From: CAYGOC01 sp964351495
GTDB lineage: Bacteria > Chlamydiota > Chlamydiia > Chlamydiales > SM23-39
DNA length: 64,000 nt
NCBI GenBank assembly: GCA_964351495.1
Contig: CAYGOC010000007.1
Coordinates: 1 to 64,000 of the forward strand
Direction of reading: 5' to 3'
The first letter of the stretch is position 1, and every line of letters begins with the position of its first letter. Below the pieces are notes generated by a model. That model made no database searches, was not told the DNA's origin, and saw nothing but the letters and a program-made list of their open reading frames with translations. Made by a program: the position numbers and the translations under genes. Of this stretch, positions 1 through 7,767 are shown piece after piece.

Positions 1-2
1 AG

Positions 3-179
3 CTAAAAGAGCTCAAAAACCAAGCCCTTCACCTGCAAAATAAGACTTTGGACGCCCATTTGCAAAAGTTAGAAAGCTTTTTAAAACACCACTTTCCTTT
101 AAATGAGCAGCTCTCTTTTGAAAATCTACAAACTCTAAAAATCCTTTTTGATGAAATCAATCAAGAAACAATTTTTTGA
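3..179 (+). CDS. 3' end of an unidentified gene
   Basis: An open frame enters from the left edge and stops at TGA 177-179, giving 58 C-terminal residues. They are rich in Leu, Lys, Gln and His and look alpha-helical, possibly coiled coil. No family is recognisable. The tail overlaps the 3' end of the convergent rmlB gene by 19 bases, as seen at other convergent junctions in this window. A chance open frame is possible, but the codon use resembles the neighbouring genes. Confidence 0.5.
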   Translation, partial: LKELKNQALHLQNKTLDAHLQKLESFLKHHFPLNEQLSFENLQTLKILFDEINQETIF

Positions 180-1183
180 CCTTCTTTTCGAATAAACTGC
201 TTTATATTCCAACGAACCGTTCTTAAAAGCCCTTCTTCTAGGAAAATTTTGGGGAAAAAGCCCACTTCTTTTTCTATCTTTTGGGTGTCCAAAGAATACC
301 GAAAATCGTGTCCCGGCCTATCTTGCACAAACTCCAGCAACTTTTCCCCCTTTCCTTCCGGGAAAAAGGTCTCCTGGGACAAGAGATAAAGGATTTTTTT
401 TACCAAAGATAGGTTGGAAATTTCTTCTTTCCCTCCAATGTTATATACCTCCCCCCTTTTTCCTTTTTGTAAAATCTGCCAAATAGCCCTTGCGTGCTCT
501 TCTACAAAAAGCCACTCTCTTACTTGGTTCCCTTTACCGTATATAGGAAGTTTTTTCCCCTTTAAAGCGTTTCGGATCATTAAAGGGATCAGCTTCTCTG
601 GGTATTGGTATGGGCCATAATTATTGCAAGCATGAGACAAAGTTGTAGAAATATTGTACGTATTCGCATACGCCCTTACTAAATGATCAGAAGAGGCTTT
701 GGAAGCCGCATACGGAGAGTTCGGTCTATAAGAAGAATGCTCATAGAACTTATCCCCTTCCCCTAAAGACCCATACACTTCATCTGTTGATATATGATGA
801 AAGTGGATAAAAGGATACCTTCGAATAACCTCCAAAAGAGAAAAGGTTCCTCGAATGTTGGTATCCATAAAAATAGCAGGCCCTCGAATACTACGATCTA
901 CATGAGTCTCTGCGGCAAAGTGGACAATGCCGTCGATTCTTTCCTTAGAAACAACCTCTTCCAAAAAAGAAAGATCAGAAATATCTCCTTGGATAAAGCG
1001 GTACCGAGGAGAAGACTGAATCCCTTGAAGGCTTTTAGGATGTACTGCATACGTTAGCAGATCGAAATTGATAATCTTGCCTAAAAAATTACTCTTTTCA
1101 AACAAAAACCGGATAAAGGAAGAGCCCATAAAACCGCTCCCTCCCGTTACTAGAAGAGTTCCATCTAAAGGAATCAGTCCCAT
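161..1183 (-). CDS. rmlB: dTDP-glucose 4,6-dehydratase
   Basis: Extended short-chain dehydrogenase of 340 aa that converts dTDP-glucose to dTDP-4-keto-6-deoxyglucose in the cytoplasm, the second step of dTDP-rhamnose synthesis. Visible motifs are the NAD-binding TGGSGFMGS at residues 13-21, the dehydratase signature STDEVYG at 132-138 and the catalytic Y158-AAS-K162. Length is normal for the family. It is the last gene of a tight minus-strand set yfiH-rmlC-rmlD-rmlB; the gap to rmlD is one base, with an AGGA just upstream of the ATG. The partner rmlA (glucose-1-phosphate thymidylyltransferase) is not in the window. Confidence 0.95.
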   Translation of the reverse strand: MGLIPLDGTLLVTGGSGFMGSSFIRFLFEKSNFLGKIINFDLLTYAVHPKSLQGIQSSPRYRFIQGDISDLSFLEEVVSKERIDGIVHFAAETHVDRSIRGPAIFMDTNIRGTFSLLEVIRRYPFIHFHHISTDEVYGSLGEGDKFYEHSSYRPNSPYAASKASSDHLVRAYANTYNISTTLSHACNNYGPYQYPEKLIPLMIRNALKGKKLPIYGKGNQVREWLFVEEHARAIWQILQKGKRGEVYNIGGKEEISNLSLVKKILYLLSQETFFPEGKGEKLLEFVQDRPGHDFRYSLDTQKIEKEVGFFPKIFLEEGLLRTVRWNIKQFIRKEGQKIVS

Positions 1184-1184
1184 T

Positions 1185-2033
1185 CTACCATCCTTTTTCT
1201 AAAAAATAGAGTAGAGCCTCTTTCCAACTTCGCAAAAAAAGCCCTTTTTTTTGAATTTTCTGAGTAGAAAGAACGGAATACTCAGGCCTTTTTGCTGCCA
1301 AAGAAAGCTCCTTCGAATCTATAGGAATAAGCGTTTCACAAAGAAGCTTTTTTTTCGAAGGTAAATGAGAAAAGAAAAAAGAAGCCATCTCATATCTACT
1401 AGCTGTTTCTTGGTTTACCACATGAAAAATTCCCTCTTCTTCCAAAAGTAAAAAGGTCATGTTTACCAAATCCTCACAAAAAGTAGGAGAACCTCTTTTA
1501 TCCCCTATAATTTGCACCTTTTTCTCCAGAGAAAAGCGCTTCATAAGCGTTTGAAAAAATCCTTTTTCTCCAAAGCCAAAAAGCCACGCTGTACGCAAAA
1601 CCAAACTGCGGGGATTTTTTTGTAAAAGAAGAATCTCTCCCGCTCTTTTTGAAAGACCATATTGATTTATAGGATTGCATATATCTTCTTCTACATACGG
1701 ACTTTTTTTCTCTCCATCGAATACATAGTCTGTGGAAAAATGGATTACCTTCCCTCCCCACCTTTTAGAAGCCTCCCCCAAATAACCCACTGCTTTTTCG
1801 TTGATCAAAAAAGCCTCTTGTATCTCTTTTTCTGCCTTATCTACATCAGCCAAAGCAGAACAATTAATAATATAGTCGGGTCTTTTCTCTTGTACTACTC
1901 TTTCCACTACCTCTTTTCGGGTGATATCAGCTTCAAGCTTACTCGTCTGAAAAAAAGGGATCTTTTTCTGAGAAAAAAACCTCCCAAAACTTTTCGCCAA
2001 AAGCCCTTCTTTTCCAATGATCCAGTATTTCAT
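1185..2033 (-). CDS. rmlD: dTDP-4-dehydrorhamnose reductase
   Basis: 282 aa SDR enzyme for the final NADPH-dependent step to dTDP-L-rhamnose. The reductase signature STDYVFDG lies at residues 100-107 and the catalytic pair at Y125-GLS-K129. The N-terminal glycine motif (IIGKEGLLAKSF) is a loose RmlD-type version. The start overlaps the rmlC stop by four bases, which suggests translational coupling. Together with rmlC and rmlB it gives three of the four steps of the pathway. The sugar presumably goes to LPS or another surface glycan. Confidence 0.93.
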   Translation of the reverse strand: MKYWIIGKEGLLAKSFGRFFSQKKIPFFQTSKLEADITRKEVVERVVQEKRPDYIINCSALADVDKAEKEIQEAFLINEKAVGYLGEASKRWGGKVIHFSTDYVFDGEKKSPYVEEDICNPINQYGLSKRAGEILLLQKNPRSLVLRTAWLFGFGEKGFFQTLMKRFSLEKKVQIIGDKRGSPTFCEDLVNMTFLLLEEEGIFHVVNQETASRYEMASFFFSHLPSKKKLLCETLIPIDSKELSLAAKRPEYSVLSTQKIQKKGLFLRSWKEALLYFLEKGW

Positions 2034-2575
2034 AAGATAAGATTTCCCAAGGCCTCTTCTAAAGAGGGAGCCTTTTTATCTCTGGTAGATAAAATAGGCG
2101 CTTTACAAGGCCATGGTATAGGCAGATCTTTATAGAAAAACCCTTTTTCTGTTTTAAAATCATAGAGAGAACTCACCTTGTAGTGTACTTTTGCCTCTTT
2201 ACTTAAGACCAAAAATCCATGCGCAAATCCTTTGGGAACCCATAAAAAAGAGGGTATACTCTCTTTTAAAGGAATGCATAAAAACTCTTTAAAGGTAGGA
2301 GAATGGGGACGAATATCCACCACCACATCTAAAATCTCTCCTTGAGAAACATGGACCAACTTATCTTGACCCGGCTCGCTTTGAAAATGCATTCCTCTAA
2401 GGGTGTCTTTACAAGAAAAAGAGCAATTTTCTTGCACAAAGTCCACTTTGATTCCGATCTTTTCGAAAACAGGCTTTTTGAAACTTTCAAAAAAATAGCC
2501 CCTCTCATCTTGAAAAACTACAGGAAAAAAAAGCTTGATTTCCGGGATTTTAGAAGATACCGCTTCTACTTTCAT
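2030..2575 (-). CDS. rmlC: dTDP-4-dehydrorhamnose 3,5-epimerase
   Basis: 181 aa cupin-fold epimerase acting between RmlB and RmlD. The catalytic His is visible in LRGMHFQ (H63), followed by the conserved D-x-R stretch and the GFAHGFLVLS segment that shapes the active site. Length matches the family (about 180 aa). It overlaps yfiH upstream and rmlD downstream by four bases each (ATGA-type junctions), so the set is almost certainly one transcript. Confidence 0.94.
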   Translation of the reverse strand: MKVEAVSSKIPEIKLFFPVVFQDERGYFFESFKKPVFEKIGIKVDFVQENCSFSCKDTLRGMHFQSEPGQDKLVHVSQGEILDVVVDIRPHSPTFKEFLCIPLKESIPSFLWVPKGFAHGFLVLSKEAKVHYKVSSLYDFKTEKGFFYKDLPIPWPCKAPILSTRDKKAPSLEEALGNLIL

Positions 2576-3321
2576 AAAGGCTTGAGCCCTATTAAAGTAG
2601 CATGCCTCCCTGTCTTTTTTTCTCTTCTATAAGAAAAACACTCTTTTGCATTACAAAAAGTACACATATCAGAAACCTCAATATGTCCATCGGGAACACC
2701 CGCTTCTGTTAGCTGTTTTTTCCCTAAAGCTTTTAAGTCAAAAAAACCCTTTTCCTGGAAGCTCCAATACTCTTCTAAAAACTCTTCCTTGTAAGAAGAA
2801 AACTCTGCATGTTCTTTACAAAGAGAGGGAGAGATTCCTACGATTAGATTTTTCGGATCTACCTGAAACACTTTATGCATCGCCTCTATTGTCTTTTTGT
2901 ATATATTTAAAACAAGTCCCTTCCAACCGGCGTGAGCAACCCCTATAGTTTTAGTAATGGGATCAAAAAAAATCGCCACTTGACAGTCTGCGTGCGTAGC
3001 CGCTAATGCTACCCCTTTATCTTGGGTAATTAAGGCATCTGCTTCTTCTATGTTTTTATCCGTTTTTCTTACTACCCCTACTTTGTCTTTGTGCACCTGC
3101 TTCGTATAAACCACTTTGGGAATATGAAACTGCTTGTGCACTAAATCTTTATTGACCTTTACAGAATCGGGGTTATCTCCCACAGAAGTGGAAAGATTGA
3201 GCGAATGAAAAGGAGGCTTACTTACCCCTCCTTCCCGTAAAAAAGTAGCCTGCACTATTTCCGGATAAGAAGAAAAGAGATCATACTCTATCCACTCCAT
3301 CCTCTCTTTAGAAAATTCCAT
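2572..3321 (-). CDS. YfiH/LACC1-family purine nucleoside phosphorylase (polyphenol oxidase family)
   Basis: 249 aa protein of the YfiH (DUF152) family. Family members are multicopper-oxidase-like or, as shown more recently, purine nucleoside phosphorylase/adenosine deaminase enzymes. The zinc ligands are visible as H77, C113 (in THADCQV) and H130 (in AHAGWKG). The C-terminal CTFCNAKECFSYRR is also typical. It opens the rml operon, and nothing in the sequence ties it functionally to rhamnose synthesis. The ATG at 3321 lacks a strong Shine-Dalgarno sequence. Substrate cannot be decided from sequence. Confidence 0.88.
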   Translation of the reverse strand: MEFSKERMEWIEYDLFSSYPEIVQATFLREGGVSKPPFHSLNLSTSVGDNPDSVKVNKDLVHKQFHIPKVVYTKQVHKDKVGVVRKTDKNIEEADALITQDKGVALAATHADCQVAIFFDPITKTIGVAHAGWKGLVLNIYKKTIEAMHKVFQVDPKNLIVGISPSLCKEHAEFSSYKEEFLEEYWSFQEKGFFDLKALGKKQLTEAGVPDGHIEVSDMCTFCNAKECFSYRREKKTGRHATLIGLKPL

Positions 3322-3394
3322 AGTTTTTTACATTATTGGTTGATCTATTTTTGCTTTATCTTAAATAGATTCTAAAATCTAAGCAACCAAAGGC

Positions 3395-4618
3395 TTAAAA
3401 AGAGGCTCTCTTTTTTCTTTGCAAAGCACAACCAAATCCCCCATCCCACCCTTTCTGATTGGGCAAGACAAGCACTTGTTTTCGAATGTACCACCCCTCT
3501 CTTTCTAAAGTAGCACACACCTCTTCATTTTCTTCAGGCAAGATGCTACAAGTCATGTACCAAAGCTCTCCTTCTTCTTCTACCCAAAGAGAAGCTTTTT
3601 GTATCCATTCTTTTTGTTTTTTTACCAAACTTTTTATAAGGGATGGTTTTAAACGCCATCTAGCTTCCGGTTTTTTTCCTAAAACCCCCGAATTAGAACA
3701 AGGTACATCTAGGATAGCTAAATCTACCTTCTCTTTAGGCTTTTGTTCTAGGGCGCCTTGTAAAAGAGTTGCCTTTACTTCTTGTTTGTCTAAATTTTCT
3801 TGTAGCCTTTTTAGCTTCTCCTTTGAAATATCATTCGCAAACCACGAGACCCCCTTCCAAATGAGAGAAGCACACAGAAGCTTTCCTCCGGGAGAGGCGC
3901 AGAAATCTATCACTTTTTTTGGAGAAGAAGAGGCTAACGTATCGATCAAAAAAACAGGGGTTACATTTTGCAAATACTCTGTTTCTAAAAAGAGTTTTAC
4001 CCATTTTTTATCTTTGATCCTAGCGGCTGTGAGTCTTTTTTCATAAAGCACCTCCACCTTTTCCGGATGTTTTTCTACCAGATATGGCTTTTTTGTTTTT
4101 AAAAACCGAATGCAAGGAAGATAGGTTTGATTTTGCGCTGTAAAAATCGATTCGGCCTCTTTTGGATAGGTCTTTTTTATGGTTTCTATGAAATAGGGAG
4201 GATACGAATAATAAAAAGAAAGACCCTCTTCTTTTGTAGGAGGTTTTATATCCATTTGAATCATCTTTCTCAAAAGAGCGTTGATCCACCCCCCTTTTTT
4301 CTTTCCGAAAACTTTTTTTGCTATCTCTACCGTTTCAAAAACAAGGGCGTGCTCCGGTATTTTATTCAAGTACACTCTTTGATAAAGAGCCATTCCCAAG
4401 AGTCTTTTCTCTTTTTGAGTAGCTCTTGTAAAGGGAAGCTTTTGTATCAGATATTCTAAAGAACCCCATCTCTTTATACAACCGTAAGCCAACTCTTTAG
4501 CTAGCGCTATCTCTTTTTCAGAAGGGGCCTCCCTTTCTATCCAAGAAGCTAAAAGCCTTTCTCCTTTTTCTTTTTCAAAGTTTTCAAAAATAAGAAAGGC
4601 GATTTCTCTAGCTTGCAC
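3395..4618 (-). CDS. rsmB: 16S rRNA (cytosine-C5) methyltransferase RsmB-like
   Basis: 407 aa. The N-terminal third is a NusB-like RNA-binding helical domain; the rest is a Rossmann methyltransferase. The SAM motif FCASPGGK is at residues 239-246, the motif IV DVPC cysteine is C307 and the motif VI TCS cysteine is C357, the two-cysteine arrangement of RNA m5C methyltransferases. The NusB-like domain favours RsmB over other NSUN members. The start is GTG with AAGG nearby, six bases after the preceding small gene. Slightly shorter than the E. coli protein. Confidence 0.88.
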   Translation of the reverse strand: MQAREIAFLIFENFEKEKGERLLASWIEREAPSEKEIALAKELAYGCIKRWGSLEYLIQKLPFTRATQKEKRLLGMALYQRVYLNKIPEHALVFETVEIAKKVFGKKKGGWINALLRKMIQMDIKPPTKEEGLSFYYSYPPYFIETIKKTYPKEAESIFTAQNQTYLPCIRFLKTKKPYLVEKHPEKVEVLYEKRLTAARIKDKKWVKLFLETEYLQNVTPVFLIDTLASSSPKKVIDFCASPGGKLLCASLIWKGVSWFANDISKEKLKRLQENLDKQEVKATLLQGALEQKPKEKVDLAILDVPCSNSGVLGKKPEARWRLKPSLIKSLVKKQKEWIQKASLWVEEEGELWYMTCSILPEENEEVCATLEREGWYIRKQVLVLPNQKGWDGGFGCALQRKKRASF

Positions 4619-4624
4619 AGAACC

Positions 4625-4846
4625 TTAGGTTTTTACGACTCTTTTTCTTCCAGCCATATCGAACTCCCATTCTTCTTTCTCTTTTTCCACTTTGAGTTCT
4701 TCTTTTTTCTCTTCTTCTTTTTCCTCTACTTTAGCCTCTTCTTGTAGAGTTCTTTTATCCATCAGCTTCTCTATCTTTAAACTAGAAAATCCACTTTGGA
4801 CATACATACAAAAAACCAGCACGAAAAAAACACCTATTTTTTTCAT
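4625..4846 (-). CDS. small Glu/Lys-rich exported protein, unknown function
   Basis: 73 aa. It starts with a clear signal peptide (MKKIGVFFVLVFCMYVQSGF), followed by a highly charged stretch dominated by Glu and Lys that is probably one long helix, and a basic C-terminus (GRKRVVKT). The ATG at 4846 is chosen over an upstream in-frame start because a near-perfect AAGGAGGT lies seven bases before it. It lies between an outer-membrane-like gene and rsmB on the same strand. No family recognised. Confidence 0.72.
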   Translation of the reverse strand: MKKIGVFFVLVFCMYVQSGFSSLKIEKLMDKRTLQEEAKVEEKEEEKKEELKVEKEKEEWEFDMAGRKRVVKT

Positions 4847-4860
4847 AAATACACCTCCTT

Positions 4861-5631
4861 TTAAAATTGCACTGCTAAAAAAAACTGGGCTCCCCAACTT
4901 GTAATTCTATTTTCCGGGATTCCCAAAGTTGCCAGGTCCACTGTAGCTCCTTCTTTTCTCTCTTCCCAAAAAGGAACCAAGCTAAATTTGACACGAGGAT
5001 AGGTTCCCACCCAAAAATCAAAGGGAAGTTCCACTAAAAACTGCTTTGTCTTTCTTCTTATTCTCCACCTTTGATTTGGAAGCGTTTCTACTTTCAAAGT
5101 AGGATCTAAGTCTGGCCTCCATTGAAAATGAAACCCCATATGAAAAAAAGAGTATAGCGTATAGTCAAGTAAAAAACCCACCGGCAAATACAGATCAAAA
5201 TACTCAAATAAAACAGGAGTCAAACTCCCCCCAAAGGGTTCTCTCATTTGCCTTTCATAATAAAAGGCAGGGCCTACATAAGGAGTCACGAGAAGCTTTT
5301 TACTTTGCATCGCTGTGTAGGTATACCCAATTCTAGTCTCTACCTCTCCTCTTTTTATACTTCTGTTTGGAAAAAAAGAATGAGAAAGATCCCCTGCTAG
5401 ATACTCTGCAGAAAGGTATCCGTACATCTTTTTAGGAGCTAAATAAAAATATCCTGCCTTTCCCCCTTCCACATGCCCTTCCCACTTAGCTCCTTGATCT
5501 GCATGAATATAGGCTACATTTTGCGCGCTTTCTATATTCATTTTCACATAAGCTCCTTTAGCCCCCAAAAAAATCTGGGACTTTCCCATAAGAAAAAAAG
5601 GAACCAGAACAAAAACTAGTAAATATTTCAT
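4861..5631 (-). CDS. probable outer-membrane beta-barrel protein
   Basis: 256 aa. An N-terminal signal peptide (MKYLLVFVLVPFFLMGKSQ) precedes alternating hydrophobic/polar strands rich in Tyr, Phe and Trp, and the protein ends FLAVQF with a terminal Phe, as outer-membrane barrels usually do. The start ATG at 5631 follows GGAGG; an ATG three bases earlier is also possible. It sits directly upstream of the small charged exported protein, probably in the same transcript. The specific family is not recognised; chlamydial outer membranes contain many lineage-specific barrels. Confidence 0.68.
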   Translation of the reverse strand: MKYLLVFVLVPFFLMGKSQIFLGAKGAYVKMNIESAQNVAYIHADQGAKWEGHVEGGKAGYFYLAPKKMYGYLSAEYLAGDLSHSFFPNRSIKRGEVETRIGYTYTAMQSKKLLVTPYVGPAFYYERQMREPFGGSLTPVLFEYFDLYLPVGFLLDYTLYSFFHMGFHFQWRPDLDPTLKVETLPNQRWRIRRKTKQFLVELPFDFWVGTYPRVKFSLVPFWEERKEGATVDLATLGIPENRITSWGAQFFLAVQF

Positions 5632-5690
5632 CATTTCCTCCAAAAAGCGATTTTCACTATAATCTCGGAACTAGAAAAAACAAATAAAAA

Positions 5691-6368
5691 ATGTCATTTA
5701 TCTCTGCTATCTTACTTTTAGGAGGAAAGGGAAGTAGGTTTGATCTTACGACTCCCAAGCAGTTTTTCCTGTTAAAAGAAAAACCCCTTTTTCTGTACCC
5801 TTTACAGACTCTTGTAGAGAGCAATCTTTTTCAAGAAATTATTCTAGTAATTCCCGAAGGCTCCCTTTCTTTTGTAGAAAACTGGGTAAAACCTTATTTA
5901 GACAAATTAAAACTCATACAGGGAGGAAACACAAGACAAGCTTCTTCTTACCAAGGAATTTTAGCCTGCCACCCTTTATCTGAATACGTAGTAATTCACG
6001 ATGCAGCAAGAGCTTTTGTCTCTCACCGAATCCTACAGGAAAATGTAGAGAACGTACAAAAATACAAAGCTGTAAACACGGCTATTCCTTCTACCAGCAC
6101 CATAGTCTACACAAAACCATGTAAAACGTTTTTAGAATCCATTCCTCTTAGAGAAAAATGCTTTGAAGGACAAACCCCCCAAAGTTTTTCTTATTCTATC
6201 ATCAAAAAAGCGCACGAAGAAGCGCTTATAAACAACATTGAAGGAGCCAGCGACGACTGCAGACTGGTACTTCCCTCTCATCCTATAAAAATTATCTTGG
6301 GAGAGGAAAAAAATTTCAAGATAACTACCAAGAAAGACATTCACTTGGCCTCTATTTTTTTAGAATAA
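5691..6368 (+). CDS. ispD: 2-C-methyl-D-erythritol 4-phosphate cytidylyltransferase
   Basis: 225 aa enzyme of the non-mevalonate isoprenoid pathway that joins CTP and MEP. The nucleotide-binding GGKGSRF is at the N-terminus, with the TTPKQF, VVIHDAARAF and EGQTPQSF motifs in the usual order. Length fits the family. ispF is found separately at 42.7 kb, so the pathway is present but dispersed. The ATG has no evident Shine-Dalgarno sequence. A hairpin with a T run just after the stop looks like its terminator. Confidence 0.94.
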   Translation: MSFISAILLLGGKGSRFDLTTPKQFFLLKEKPLFLYPLQTLVESNLFQEIILVIPEGSLSFVENWVKPYLDKLKLIQGGNTRQASSYQGILACHPLSEYVVIHDAARAFVSHRILQENVENVQKYKAVNTAIPSTSTIVYTKPCKTFLESIPLREKCFEGQTPQSFSYSIIKKAHEEALINNIEGASDDCRLVLPSHPIKIILGEEKNFKITTKKDIHLASIFLE

Positions 6369-6409
6369 AGTTCGCCCCCAATCTTTCACGAAAAAGGACG
6401 AACTTTTTC
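6367..6409. terminator. bidirectional rho-independent terminator between convergent genes
   Basis: AAAGTTCG at 6367-6374 pairs with CGAACTTT at 6399-6406, and the right arm runs into TTTTT. The left arm begins inside the ispD stop codon. On the other strand the same arms end in an A/T-rich run next to the stop of the 85-aa gene, so it can serve both. The loop (about 24 bases) can fold further. Confidence 0.55.
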
Positions 6410-6415
6410 TGGAAC

Positions 6416-6673
6416 TTACTCAGAAACAGTTTCTTGTGCCTCTTTAGCAGCTTGCTCTGCTTTTTCGGCTACTTCTTGTGCTTTTTTTTCTGCTTCTTCT
6501 GCAAGCTCTTTCGCTTTTTTTTCTGTTTCTTCCGCTTCTTGTTTTGCAGAATCGATCACTTCTTCGATTGTCTCTTCTACAGAAGCTAGGTTGTTTTCTT
6601 CAGGTTCCGCTGCTTGTGCAACACCTAGCAGTCCTAAAGAAGCAACTAATGCTAAAAATTTTTTCTGATCCAT
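6416..6673 (-). CDS. small secreted helical Ala/Glu/Lys-rich protein
   Basis: 85 aa. The signal peptide MDQKKFLALVASLGLLGVAQA ends in a canonical AxA-type cleavage site. The mature part is almost entirely A/E/K/Q in an AEEAEKKAQE-like heptad pattern, giving a long amphipathic helix or coiled coil. The ATG is preceded by AAGGAG. Function is unknown; such composition occurs in periplasmic helical or lipoprotein-like spacers. The convergent neighbour is ispD. Confidence 0.7.
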   Translation of the reverse strand: MDQKKFLALVASLGLLGVAQAAEPEENNLASVEETIEEVIDSAKQEAEETEKKAKELAEEAEKKAQEVAEKAEQAAKEAQETVSE

Positions 6674-6810
6674 TATTAAAACTCCTTTTTTTTAACAAAA
6701 AACGCACTGCAATTAAGCTGCCAGCACGTGCAACTCATTCTAGAAAGTTTCTTTGTTTCTGTCTGTAAAAAAACCAACTTTTTCAAAAAAGAACTGCTAA
6801 AAAACAGGGG

Positions 6811-6866
6811 CCTCCTCATGGATAAATTCAGGAGATTCCATCGCGGTTTTGTGCTACAACTTTTTA
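6811..6866. repeat. copy 1 of a short dispersed structured element
   Basis: The stretch ATGGATAAATTCAGGAG...TCGCGGTTTTGT closely matches one at 30065-30120. A hairpin is possible: CTCCT (6812-6816) pairs with AGGAG (6830-6834), with the ATGG-TAAAT core in the loop. On the plus strand an ATG at 6818 opens a 21-codon frame rich in Arg and Phe. Both copies lie in gene-free DNA upstream of a minus-strand gene. Confidence 0.45.
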
Positions 6867-6938
6867 TACGAGAGAAAAAATAGGGAAGAAATGTTCCCGG
6901 TTTGAAGATATGAAAGAAAAATGTTCTGAAATATAAAA

Positions 6939-7011
6939 TGAGACTTGATGGACTCGAACCATCGACCCTCTCCTTAAAAGGGAGATGCTCTACCAACTGA
7001 GCTAAAGTCTC
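6939..7011 (-). tRNA. tRNA-Lys (anticodon TTT)
   Basis: 73-nt cloverleaf on the minus strand. The acceptor arms GAGACTT and AAGTCTC pair fully. The anticodon stem-loop is TCTCC-CTTTTAA-GGAGA with anticodon TTT, and the T arm carries GGTTCGAGTCC. CCA is not encoded. It follows tRNA-Glu by five bases, probably on one transcript. Confidence 0.95.
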
Positions 7012-7016
7012 TCTTA

Positions 7017-7091
7017 TGACCCCAAGGGGATTCGAACCCCTGTTGTCGGAATGAAAATCCGGTGTCCTAGGCCAGACTAGACGATGGGGCC
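7017..7091 (-). tRNA. tRNA-Glu (anticodon TTC)
   Basis: 75-nt cloverleaf. The acceptor GGCCCCA pairs with TGGGGTC (one G-U). The anticodon loop TTTTCAT has anticodon TTC, and the T arm is AGGGGTTCGAATCCCCT. The first gene of a two-tRNA transcript with tRNA-Lys. Confidence 0.95.
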
Positions 7092-7106
7092 TAAATTATT
7101 GGTCCT

Positions 7107-7136
7107 AGTTTACCTAGAACCACAGTTTCCCTGCAA
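7107..7136 (-). promoter_or_regulatory. candidate promoter of the tRNA-Glu/tRNA-Lys pair
   Basis: Reading the minus strand, TTGCAG (7131-7136) and TAAACT (7107-7112) are separated by 18 bases, a sigma66/sigma70-like arrangement. The -10 ends about 16 bases before the tRNA-Glu 5' end. Moderate match only. Confidence 0.35.
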
Positions 7137-7139
7137 GAA

Positions 7140-7691
7140 CTAAACAGATAAGATCTCTTTTTCTTTTTCCGCACAAAGAGCATCTATCTTTTTGCAATAC
7201 TCATCTGTCAGTTCTTGAATTCTTTTTTCTTCTTTTTTCATCATATCTTCAGGAATAATCCCTTCCTGTTTTTGCTTTTTCACCTTCTCGTTACTTTTCC
7301 TTCTCTCTTCTCGAACCGCAACTTTGGCCTCTTCCCGTTTTTTCTGACAGTCTTTTACCACCATTTTCCGTATCGATTCATCCATAGGAGGAATTGATAT
7401 CCGAATGACATTCTTATCCACCACCGCACGAAATCCTAAATTAGCATTATCAATCGATTTCGCTATAGACTGCACGCTAGAAGGATCATAAGGGGTAATT
7501 AAAAGCTGTCTTGGCTCTGGAGAGGTAACGTTGGCAAGCTCTTTTAGCCGCATTTTAGCTCCATACACCTCTACCTGAACTGAATCTAATATAGAAGGAC
7601 TGGCTCTAGAACTTCTCAGAGATTTAAGCTCCTGCTTCAAATGTTCAAAAGCACGCTCCATTCCCATTTTTGCTTCATTTTGTAGCGTCAT
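7140..7691 (-). CDS. frr: ribosome recycling factor
   Basis: 183 aa, full family length. RRF with EF-G splits the post-termination ribosome. The conserved core LRSSRASPSILD and the EPRQLLITPYD segment are visible, followed by the charged C-terminal helix of the three-helix bundle. AGAGGAG lies eight bases before the ATG. It follows tsf on the same strand, but pyrH, which sits between tsf and frr in Chlamydia and most bacteria, is absent: the gap is only 76 bases. Confidence 0.95.
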   Translation of the reverse strand: MTLQNEAKMGMERAFEHLKQELKSLRSSRASPSILDSVQVEVYGAKMRLKELANVTSPEPRQLLITPYDPSSVQSIAKSIDNANLGFRAVVDKNVIRISIPPMDESIRKMVVKDCQKKREEAKVAVREERRKSNEKVKKQKQEGIIPEDMMKKEEKRIQELTDEYCKKIDALCAEKEKEILSV

Positions 7692-7767
7692 AATGATAAC
7701 TCCTCTTGACCCTTAAAAAGATAAAACGATTTCAAAAAATAAAGCAACCCGAAATAAGGTTCTTAGG

